DNA of 52,388 nucleotides from Treponema sp. (GTDB lineage Bacteria > Spirochaetota > Spirochaetia > Treponematales > Treponemataceae): assembly GCA_012520945.1 (NCBI GenBank), contig JAAYNH010000032.1, positions 1 through 52,388 of the forward strand, given 5' to 3'. This document shows, piece by piece, positions 35,600 through 43,162 of the stretch. Under the pieces are notes generated by a model. The model was given only the letters and a program-made list of their open reading frames with translations. It did not search any database and was not told the DNA's origin. Position numbers and translations under genes: made by a program. Each line of letters opens with the position of its first letter. The stretch's first letter is position 1.

Positions 35600-37114
35600 A
35601 TGAAAAAACTTGGATTTTTTATTGTAGGATTTTTAATTTTAGGTTTGTTTTTTTCTTGTGTGTCTAAGCCGGAAGAAAAGCCTGAACCGTTAGTTGAAAT
35701 TGAGGAAAAAGAACAAGAAAAAAGTAAAGAAGATGTTTTAACAGAAGATGAAAAACAAGTGGTAAAAGAAGAAAAGACATCGGAACAAAAAGAGAAAGAA
35801 TCGGAAGTTTTTACGCCTGTAAATTTTGCAGGAAATTTGCAAAAAAAACTGGAAGTGGGAAAAGCCGAAGACGCATTATTATTATTTGAAAATGTTCCTG
35901 AAGAATATAAAGAAGATTATTCAATTAATTATATGCACGCTTCATTATTGGTTTCTAGCGGAGATGTTAAAAAAGCAAGTGAAGTGGGACAAAAACTTTT
36001 AGAAAAAGAGCCGAATAATGTGGACGTTTTGTTTTTAAATTCGATGGTTGCAAAACGTGCCGGTGATACTAAAAAAAGAGCTGAGCTTTTGAATAAAATT
36101 ATCGCTATGGATCCTAATAATTCCGATGCATTGGTTGAGCTGGCTCATGATCAGATGAAAAGAGGTAGGCAAAGTAATTATAGAAGTGCAAAAAATTATT
36201 ATGAGCGTAGTGTAAAAGCAGATGATAATCAATTGGAGGGTTGGCTTGGTTACGGGCAAGCATCGTATTATTTGCGTGATGACCAAAATGCTGAAAAAGC
36301 ATTTCTAAAGATTATTGAAAAGGACCCGGAATATAGTTTGGCATATTCATATCTATCAAAAATTTCAAGTGATAAAGGTAAAATTCGCGAGGCAAGGTCA
36401 TATATTGAAAAAGCAATTGAATTGGAGCCGGAATATTATGATTATTGGGTAGATTACGGTCAAAGTTTGCGTCTTACCGGTGATTTGAACGGAGCTGTGA
36501 AAGCATGGACAAAGGCGATTGAATTAAATCCTCAGTATTTTTTAAGTTATGTTTACAGAGCAAGTGCCTTGGATGAGTTAAAAAAATATGATGAGTCAAT
36601 TTTAGATTATAGAAAGATTATACAATTAAATGCGAATTATAATTATGCATATGAAAATTTGGGAATGTTAGAATGGAAAAATGGAAATTGGACAAAGGCT
36701 AGAGAATGCTTTGAGATTGCATTAAAAAAAGATCCGACAAGTTTATCGTATAAATTAATGATTGCTGCTTCATATTTACGTGAAAAAAATAGAGAAGGTT
36801 CAAAAAAATTCATTGACAGTCATATTCGTAATTTAAATAAATCTTCTGCAGAATATTATATTTTACGATTGTATTTGGACGGAATTAATCCTTCCGCCGT
36901 AGATGTAAGAGTTAGAAAGCTCGAAAGTGTAGTTACAAAAGGTAAAATGCTGTTTTATTTGGGTTTGTTTTATGATATGTATGGTAATGATGAAATGGCA
37001 AAAAGATATTATATTGAAGTGCAAGCTATGCAAGCACCAATGATGTTTGAATATCAAATGAATGAATGGCTTTTGAATGGCGAATGTGCTAGACTATATG
37101 AAAAAAAAGAATAA
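35600..37114 (+). CDS. TPR-repeat lipoprotein
   Basis: The 504-residue protein has lipobox FFSC (Cys20), a Glu/Lys-rich linker (about residues 25-70), then an array of tetratricopeptide repeats spanning about residues 80-420, visible in units ending with N/D-P (KEPNNVDVL, MDPNNSDALV, KDPEYSLAYS, LEPEYYDYW, LNPQYFLSY). TPR arrays form scaffolds for protein complexes. The SD AGAGGA precedes the ATG. It sits divergently from the 621-residue membrane protein and is followed by traB after 21 bases. Confidence 0.88.
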   Translation: MKKLGFFIVGFLILGLFFSCVSKPEEKPEPLVEIEEKEQEKSKEDVLTEDEKQVVKEEKTSEQKEKESEVFTPVNFAGNLQKKLEVGKAEDALLLFENVPEEYKEDYSINYMHASLLVSSGDVKKASEVGQKLLEKEPNNVDVLFLNSMVAKRAGDTKKRAELLNKIIAMDPNNSDALVELAHDQMKRGRQSNYRSAKNYYERSVKADDNQLEGWLGYGQASYYLRDDQNAEKAFLKIIEKDPEYSLAYSYLSKISSDKGKIREARSYIEKAIELEPEYYDYWVDYGQSLRLTGDLNGAVKAWTKAIELNPQYFLSYVYRASALDELKKYDESILDYRKIIQLNANYNYAYENLGMLEWKNGNWTKARECFEIALKKDPTSLSYKLMIAASYLREKNREGSKKFIDSHIRNLNKSSAEYYILRLYLDGINPSAVDVRVRKLESVVTKGKMLFYLGLFYDMYGNDEMAKRYYIEVQAMQAPMMFEYQMNEWLLNGECARLYEKKE

Positions 37115-37135
37115 ATTAGGATAGATGAGGAAACT

Positions 37136-38323
37136 ATGTCAAAAACAGAAAAAAGACTTGTGCTTAATGGACGTGAAATTATCCTTTTGGGAACAGCACA
37201 CATTTCGCAAGAAAGTATAAATCAAGTTACAGAAAGTATAAGGACGGAAAAACCGGATTGTGTTGCCATTGAACTAGACAATGACCGTCTGAAAACTATG
37301 AAAGATCCTGAATCATGGAAAAAACTGGATATTGCAAAAGTTTTGAAAGAAGGTCGCGGTTTTATGCTTATGGCAAATTTGGTACTTTCAAGTTTTCAGC
37401 GGAGAATGGGCAATGATGTTGGCGTAAAACCGGGTGAAGAAATGAAAGCCGCCATTGAAGTGGCAGAAGAACTGGGCATCTCTACTGTAATGGTTGACCG
37501 GCCGATTCAAACAACATTGAAACGTGCTTGGTCTAAAAATAATTTTTTTGGAAAAATAAAACTTTTGGCAACGTTGATTGCAAGTGCTTTTGAAAAAGAA
37601 GTAATTTCAGCTGAAGAAATTGAAGGATTAAAAAATTCAAACGAAATGGATCAAATGATGGAAGAACTTGCTTCATATTTGCCTGCTGTGAAAGAAGTCT
37701 TGATTGATGAGCGTGATGTATATTTGGCAAGTCATATTTGGCAAGCAAAGGGAGAAAAGGTTGTAGCTGTTTTGGGTGCGGGGCATTTGCCTGGCGTAGA
37801 AAAGCATTTGCAAGCATTAGCGAAAGGTGAAGTGAGCCCTGATACGACAAAAATTTCTCAAGTGCCGCCTCCGGGAATTGGGGGGAAACTGGCTCAGTGG
37901 CTTTTCCCTGCCGTGATGGTTTTATTAGTTGCTGTAGGAGTAATTTTTGGCGATTGGCAAAAATCTCTTGTCTCGCTTGCAACTTGGTTCGGTTGGAATG
38001 CCGGGCTGGCAGGGGTGGGCTCACTTTTAGCAGGTGCACATCCTTTGGCGATTATTGTTACAATTTTAAGTGTTCCTGTTGGTACAATTAGTCCTGTTTT
38101 AGGTGTGGGTATGTTTGCCGGTTTGGCACAAGCTACCTTAGTTAAACCAAAAGTGAATGATTTGGAAACTTTATATTCAGATGCTTCAAGTTTGAAAGGC
38201 TGGTATAAAAACAGGATACTGCGTGTTTTGTTTGTGTTTTTTATGTCTCAAATAGGTGGCGTAATAGGTAATTTTATTGGCGTTTCTGCTATGGCTAAAA
38301 CGGTTGCAACAACAATAAAATAA
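37136..38323 (+). CDS. TraB/PrgY-family membrane protein
   Basis: The 395-residue protein has the TraB core: ILLGTAHISQESINQV near residues 16-32, CVAIELDNDRLKTM, and a later VVAVLGAGHLPGVEKHL with a conserved His. The C-terminal 130 residues hold about four membrane segments. Enterococcal TraB/PrgY limits pheromone signalling and is proposed to be a membrane metalloprotease-like protein; the role in spirochaetes is unknown. The SD GAGGA precedes the ATG, and the next gene begins five bases after the stop. Confidence 0.9.
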   Translation: MSKTEKRLVLNGREIILLGTAHISQESINQVTESIRTEKPDCVAIELDNDRLKTMKDPESWKKLDIAKVLKEGRGFMLMANLVLSSFQRRMGNDVGVKPGEEMKAAIEVAEELGISTVMVDRPIQTTLKRAWSKNNFFGKIKLLATLIASAFEKEVISAEEIEGLKNSNEMDQMMEELASYLPAVKEVLIDERDVYLASHIWQAKGEKVVAVLGAGHLPGVEKHLQALAKGEVSPDTTKISQVPPPGIGGKLAQWLFPAVMVLLVAVGVIFGDWQKSLVSLATWFGWNAGLAGVGSLLAGAHPLAIIVTILSVPVGTISPVLGVGMFAGLAQATLVKPKVNDLETLYSDASSLKGWYKNRILRVLFVFFMSQIGGVIGNFIGVSAMAKTVATTIK

Positions 38324-38328
38324 AGCAT

Positions 38329-39081
38329 ATGAAAAAGCATTGTGAAAAATTGCTTTTGATTATTTTTTTTGTCGGATTGCTTTTAAGTTGTGCGACACTT
38401 CCTCAAACATCTTCTTGGATAATGTTGCAAGAAGATGTTTTTACGTCTTCTTTTGTTTTTGAAAATTCTCTTGTTCATCTATTAAAAGCGGATTTAAAAA
38501 ATGATAAAATATTTTTAGATTTACAATTATACAATAAAAAAGAAAATGAAAAAAATGTTTTAGCAAAAATTAATGCAGGACCTTTTATTAAAAAGGCTAA
38601 TAAAACTGAAAGTGTTGGAATTATTTATTACAAAAAAGAACTTATTTCTTCAGCAAATGAAAAATATGATATGTTACTCTGCTTAGAAAATAAAGAATTA
38701 AAAATAATGAGTCAAAAAGAAAAATTTGATAAAGATGTTTTTTTTGCTGTGGGTGGATTTTGGCAAATTCTGAAAGATGGAGAATTTATAAAATTTGCGG
38801 ATATTAAAGATTCAAGAAGTGCAATTGGTTATGATGAAAAAAACAAAATAGTGATTTTTTTGCAAGTTGAAGGTGAAAAATTTTCCGCATCCAAAGGTCT
38901 TTCATATGAACAGTGTGCAAAATTATTCAAAGAATTAGGTTGTCAAAATGCAATTCAAATGGACGGAGGTAGTTCTTCAGCTTTATTTTTAAAAGAAAAT
39001 GAAAACATTAGAAAAAAAAATTTTTCACTATTTAATAAAACACATAATGTTATTTCATGGATTGTACTTAAAAGCAAATAA
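38329..39081 (+). CDS. NAGPA-type phosphodiester glycosidase domain lipoprotein
   Basis: The 250-residue protein has lipobox LLSC (Cys21) and the phosphodiester-glycosidase fold. Key segments are INAGPF, VGGFWQILKDGE, DSRSAIGYDEKNKIVIFLQVEG, and GCQNAIQMDGGSSSALFL, the family's most conserved motif. Family members remove N-acetylglucosamine covers or act on cell-wall phosphodiesters. It has no SD and relies on coupling to traB. Its stop lies one base from that of the convergent mgtC-like gene. Confidence 0.85.
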   Translation: MKKHCEKLLLIIFFVGLLLSCATLPQTSSWIMLQEDVFTSSFVFENSLVHLLKADLKNDKIFLDLQLYNKKENEKNVLAKINAGPFIKKANKTESVGIIYYKKELISSANEKYDMLLCLENKELKIMSQKEKFDKDVFFAVGGFWQILKDGEFIKFADIKDSRSAIGYDEKNKIVIFLQVEGEKFSASKGLSYEQCAKLFKELGCQNAIQMDGGSSSALFLKENENIRKKNFSLFNKTHNVISWIVLKSK

Positions 39082-39082
39082 A

Positions 39083-39790
39083 TTAATCTCTAAAAGAAAT
39101 TTCAGAAAGTTCTGATATTTGCTTTATGGCTTTAGTAAGTGAATGTATATCAATATTATCAGGACTACGTACCGAATAAATTATGTGCAGTTTGTTAGTT
39201 TCAAGATTTAGAGAAATATCTTTATTGCCTACAATTAATCCGTGTGCTTCAATTGTAGTTTCTAATTTATTTAAGTTACATTCTAAAGAATTAAATATAA
39301 CATCTAAGTGTTTTATTCTTTCAGCAGGGAAATATCGAATTTCAAATTTTTCAAGTATAACAAGAGCAATCAAGCAAGATAATAATGCTAAAAATGCGGC
39401 AATGTACATTCCGGCACCAATAGCCATACCGAGTGCAGCAGCTGTCCAAATAATGGCTGCAGAAGTTAGGCCTGTAATATTTAAGCCGTGTCTTAAAATG
39501 GCTCCTCCACCTAAAAAACCGATTCCTGAAACAACTTGTGCTGCAATACGTGCGGGGTCGCCTTTTTCCGGATTTAATGAAGCCATATGTATTGAAAGCA
39601 ACATTAAAACTGTGGAAGAGACACAGATGAGAATTAATGTACGAAGTCCAATATTACGTTGACGTGTTTTTCTTTCCAAACCAAGAGTAAAACCGACAAC
39701 AAAGCTTAAAAAAATGCGCACGATAATTTTACCGTAAGGTAAAACATTAACATTAGTTTTGTCTAAAAAATAATTCCAAAAATTCTCCAT
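39083..39790 (-). CDS. MgtC/SapB-family membrane protein
   Basis: The 235-residue protein has about four or five membrane segments in the first 140 residues, with the family stretch GFTLGLERKTRQRNIGLRT near residues 38-56 and GIGFLGGGAILRHG near 90-103. An ACT-like cytoplasmic domain follows (residues about 160-235). MgtC-like proteins affect magnesium and membrane-potential homeostasis. No SD; the -10 ends seven bases before the ATG. Its promoter region has two copies of a 14-base palindrome. Confidence 0.9.
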   Translation of the reverse strand: MENFWNYFLDKTNVNVLPYGKIIVRIFLSFVVGFTLGLERKTRQRNIGLRTLILICVSSTVLMLLSIHMASLNPEKGDPARIAAQVVSGIGFLGGGAILRHGLNITGLTSAAIIWTAAALGMAIGAGMYIAAFLALLSCLIALVILEKFEIRYFPAERIKHLDVIFNSLECNLNKLETTIEAHGLIVGNKDISLNLETNKLHIIYSVRSPDNIDIHSLTKAIKQISELSEISFRD

Positions 39791-39844
39791 ATATAATATT
39801 ATATCGTATAGAAATATAAATGTAAACCGAATATAATATTATAT
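39791..39844. repeat. Two copies of the palindrome ATATAATATTATAT
   Basis: Identical 14-base palindromes occupy 39791-39804 and 39831-39844, forty bases apart. One covers the -10 and start region of the mgtC-like gene, the other lies just upstream of its -35. They could be operator half-sites or an AT-rich coincidence. Confidence 0.5.
39798..39826 (-). promoter_or_regulatory. Promoter of the mgtC-like gene, probably leaderless
   Basis: Minus strand: TTTACA, a 17-base spacer and perfect TATAAT, then seven bases to the ATG. No SD sequence. Confidence 0.62.
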
Positions 39845-39873
39845 AAAATATTTATAATGTTTACCTATTTGCG

Positions 39874-40566
39874 TCATTGCTTAATTGTAAATTCAATAGT
39901 TGGAGACACGCCAGCCAACGAAAGATGAAGATTTCCGTCGTCAAAGTAATAATAGTAAAACTTTTCAAGATAAAATGGGCTTGTAATTATCAGTCTTAGA
40001 TTAAATTTAAATTCCGAAGAAGAGGCCATCTATGTTCCTTGAAATGAATTATAGGTTACCGGTTCGCTTTCGCCTGTCCATGTCAGAACAATTTCTTCTT
40101 CGACAATTTTATAATTAAAAAGCATTTCGTTATAACCTGCGTTCCCGTTGTTATTTAAGGTTATCATACGAAAGATGTTCGTTGTTGCACTCCAGGTTCC
40201 TGAAAAATTTCCGTTGTCGCCGGTAAAAGTGAATGAACCATCGCTTTTTAGGCTCACTTCCGTATCGTTGTCCGGATTCCATGTTTTTATTAGGGTTTCC
40301 GGCTGTGAAAAAGAGATTTTTGAAAAAGAAAAAGTCATACCTTCAACGGAAAATGAAAATGTGTTGCCTTATAGTGTACAAGCAGCACTTTTACTACCGG
40401 TAGCACCTTCCCACTGTTTTGTGGTTGTGTTCCACGATTCTGTTAAAGTGGCGGTAAAAGTATTATTTGATATAGTAAAAGTGCCTTTGTCGCCTTCTAT
40501 TTGAACCACGCCCGGTGCGTCCAATCTCGGGTGTGTCGATAAATCTCTGTAAACTACAGCTTTATT
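39874..40566 (-). pseudogene. Decayed gene with a lipocalin-like beta domain, two in-frame stops
   Basis: One minus-strand frame is coding-like from 40566 to a TGA at 39874-39876 but is interrupted by TAA at 40369-40371 and TAG at 40030-40032. The three segments read QIEGDKGTFTISNNTFTATL, then SLKSDGSFTFTGDNGNFSGT and IVLTWTGESEPVTYNS, then EFKFNLRLIITSPFYLEKF. The G-x-F-x-x-x-G-x-W alternation resembles lipocalin-like domains common in spirochaete lipoproteins. No start codon with a ribosome site exists at the 5' end, so it looks like a remnant. Stop-codon readthrough is the alternative. Confidence 0.6.
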
Positions 40567-40587
40567 TTAGGTGCAGATTTTATGATA

Positions 40588-40686
40588 ACCGTGGTTTTTC
40601 CAAAACACTCGCGTTAATTTAGTTTTCATTCAAGGTTTTTCAAAACATTCATGTACATTCGTGGTTTTAAAACATTCGTGGTTTCT
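40588..40686. repeat. Degenerate direct repeats around ACATTCGTGGTTT
   Basis: ACATTCGTGGTTT occurs exactly at 40655-40667 and 40672-40684; weaker copies (GTGGTTTTTCCAAAACACTC, AAGGTTTTTCAAAACATTC) precede them. It marks low-complexity intergenic sequence next to the decayed gene. From 40687 to 40870 I see nothing beyond AT-rich DNA and the ribosome site of the next gene. Confidence 0.5.
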
Positions 40687-40870
40687 AACAAATATTTTAA
40701 AAATAATTATTGATTTATAATTTTTCATGTGTTAAACTGTCCATATACACATTCAAAATGTCCGCTTTTTGTTGTAATTCAATGTGAAGCTATTAATTGT
40801 TCTATTTAATAAAGATAGGTGAAAGAGTTTACAAAAGATTTACAAACTTGTGATAAAAGAGGAGATAATT

Positions 40871-43063
40871 TTGAAAAAAGTAAATAAAATTTTTATCGCA
40901 ATATTTGTGATAACATCTATCCTTTGCTTCAATATCTATGGACAAGTTTTCCCTATCAATGTTCAGTGGAAGTTTAACCATGGTGACAACACATTATGGG
41001 CATTGGATACAAAAACTGAACCTTCTTGGCAAGATTTTCAAATGCCCGCTTCAATCCCTGTTAAAGATGACGGATTTATCTGGATAAAAGCACAAATCCC
41101 CGTACCTGATTATTTTGATAATGAACAATTATATTTAGAATGTGGACACGGTTCAGCAGCAATGGATTTTTACGCAGATGGAATTTTATTCGGTCATCAT
41201 GGTTATATCGAACCGGAATTAAATATTTCCATTGTAGATAATTCGGTCATACCAGTTCCTAAAAATCTGATTCATAACGGAATGATTAATTTATCCGTTC
41301 GCTGTAAATCCGGCTCAAGCCATGCAACATTTTCACAGTTCCGGTTTGTTAATAAAGCACAATATTTAAAAATAGAATTATTTCAAAAATTTTTGAACGG
41401 AAATCTAAATTATATGCTAGCGGCAGTATGTTTTGTTTTGGGCATATATTTTTTGTTTCAGTTTTTTTCAGATAAAAATGACAGACCTAGTTTATCTTTT
41501 GCATTTACATTGATTTTTATTTCCGTATACTTTTTCGACTTAGCCACTGATATATCCTTTTTACCGATTATGATTCAGCAAACAATAGCTAGAGTATGTT
41601 TGATTTATTCTGTCGGATGTTTGGTAATTTTTATCATGCGCTTTTTTAAACAAGAAGTTAGGATTGCAAGAATAATTATCTTTTCGATTTTCGCTATTCT
41701 TACTGTTGCATATGCAATTTGTGCAAAAGATGATTTGGCTCACGAAACTTTGTTTACTCTTTCACTTCTTCCCGTTTTTGCAGGCATTGTTTGCATTTAT
41801 ATTGTGCTAATTAAAGTAGTGCGTCAGCGACAAAGTTTTGCAGTATTTATTCTTTTGGGCATAACCTTTGCAATTATGTTTGCATTACATGACATAATTT
41901 ATCAAGCCTTAGGTTTGACACCGTTTGCTTGGCTACAAAGTTTTTCATTTTTTGCCATAAATATGACAATGTTTATAGTAGTTTCTTTAGAAAATGCTCA
42001 GCGTAAAAAGATGTTAGATGAATATATGAAAACAACATCACAACAAAAAGAAAAGTTGAATAAAATTGTTGAAAAGGCCTCGAAGCTTTCGGAAGAAACA
42101 ATGCAAATTGCAAACAGACTAAACGATTCAGTAAATAATGTTGCAACTATTGCAGACAAATCTGCAAAAGAAGCTGAAAATATCGGTTCATACATTAATA
42201 ATCAAAGTGATGCCATTAAAGACACCTCCTTAGCAATGGAAAATTTGGTAGAGTCTTTGCAAACTGTAAATAATGAATTACAAGAAGAAATTAAAGCAGT
42301 TCAAAATACCGCAACGGAAACTCAACAATTAGTTGCAGGAGTAAATCAAGTAGCAGAAGGAATTGTCGGTACGGAAAAATTTGCTCAAAGTTTGGGAGAC
42401 CTTACTGCACAAGGATGCAAAAATGTAAATATGCTTTCTAAACATATGGAAGATGTAAAAAAATCTTCAGAGCAAATTCTAGGCGTAGTGAGTATTGTTA
42501 GTGATTTTGCAGAGCGAACGAATATGTTAGCAATGAATGCGTCCATTGAAGCAGCTCATGCAGGAATTTATGGAAAAGGATTTGCAGTTATTGCCGGAGA
42601 AATAAAAAAATTAGCGGCGGCAAGTGCAGGACAAGTTGAAAAAATTCGTGATATAGTTACTGAAATTAATGAAAATATAAATTCAAGTTTTGATTTATCA
42701 ATTCATGTAAAAAATTCATTGCTAAAAGTTGCAGATGGTGCAAGTGAAACTACAGAACGAATTTCCGAATCAAGTGAAGAAATGGAAAATCAAAGAATTG
42801 TGGGTAATAGGATTTTGCAAACAACTTTAACACTTGCTGAGTCTACAAACAAAGTAAAAAAAGAAGCATCACAGCAATTTAACTATTCACAACAAGTTGC
42901 AACTAATATGACGGAGCTTTCAGACTCAGCCGAACAAGTAAATGTGGCGGTTCATGACATTGTTAATAAAAGTAAAGACTTGGCTCGTGAAATGATTGGT
43001 TTGTTGGCACTGGCACATAGAGCAAAAGAAGCCGCCGGTGGCTTAAATGATATGTTGCATTAA
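40871..43063 (+). CDS. Methyl-accepting chemotaxis protein with 7TMR-DISM sensor
   Basis: The 730-residue protein starts at TTG 40871, which has AGAGGAG six bases upstream; a GTG at 40850 lacks one. A signal peptide (residues 1-24) leads to a periplasmic jelly-roll domain (about 25-165, NVQWKFNHGDNTLWAL... IWIKAQIPVP) like the 7TMR-DISM extracellular module. About seven membrane helices follow (about 180-380), then a long coiled coil and the MCP signalling tip AERTNMLAMNASIEAAHAG from residue 547. There is no HAMP domain. The jelly-roll is related to carbohydrate-binding folds, so a sugar ligand is plausible. It would signal to CheA/CheW. Confidence 0.88.
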   Translation: MKKVNKIFIAIFVITSILCFNIYGQVFPINVQWKFNHGDNTLWALDTKTEPSWQDFQMPASIPVKDDGFIWIKAQIPVPDYFDNEQLYLECGHGSAAMDFYADGILFGHHGYIEPELNISIVDNSVIPVPKNLIHNGMINLSVRCKSGSSHATFSQFRFVNKAQYLKIELFQKFLNGNLNYMLAAVCFVLGIYFLFQFFSDKNDRPSLSFAFTLIFISVYFFDLATDISFLPIMIQQTIARVCLIYSVGCLVIFIMRFFKQEVRIARIIIFSIFAILTVAYAICAKDDLAHETLFTLSLLPVFAGIVCIYIVLIKVVRQRQSFAVFILLGITFAIMFALHDIIYQALGLTPFAWLQSFSFFAINMTMFIVVSLENAQRKKMLDEYMKTTSQQKEKLNKIVEKASKLSEETMQIANRLNDSVNNVATIADKSAKEAENIGSYINNQSDAIKDTSLAMENLVESLQTVNNELQEEIKAVQNTATETQQLVAGVNQVAEGIVGTEKFAQSLGDLTAQGCKNVNMLSKHMEDVKKSSEQILGVVSIVSDFAERTNMLAMNASIEAAHAGIYGKGFAVIAGEIKKLAAASAGQVEKIRDIVTEINENINSSFDLSIHVKNSLLKVADGASETTERISESSEEMENQRIVGNRILQTTLTLAESTNKVKKEASQQFNYSQQVATNMTELSDSAEQVNVAVHDIVNKSKDLAREMIGLLALAHRAKEAAGGLNDMLH

Positions 43064-43120
43064 TATTGTCTTTTTAAGAAGTGGTGTCCGTTAATTTGAT
43101 ATTAATTTAAGAGTATTTAA

Positions 43121-43158
43121 GGAAGGGGCGTGTCGAAAAATATCCCCTTCCTTTTTTT
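43121..43158 (+). terminator. Terminator of the chemoreceptor gene
   Basis: A perfect eight-base-pair stem GGAAGGGG / CCCCTTCC with a 15-base loop is followed by seven T residues. The convergent GH3-family gene ends just beyond. Confidence 0.93.
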
Positions 43159-43162
43159 AAAA

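Noticed and set aside
37533-38039. A 168-codon minus-strand frame within traB
   Set aside because: It is a shadow of the conserved TraB gene, rich in Leu, Gln and Pro, with no start signals.
39183-39662. A 159-codon plus-strand frame opposite the mgtC-like gene
   Set aside because: The minus-strand gene has the family motifs and promoter; this frame has neither.
40148-40504. A 118-codon plus-strand gene opposite the decayed gene
   Set aside because: No ribosome site and no recognisable domain; the opposite strand carries the lipocalin-like pattern.
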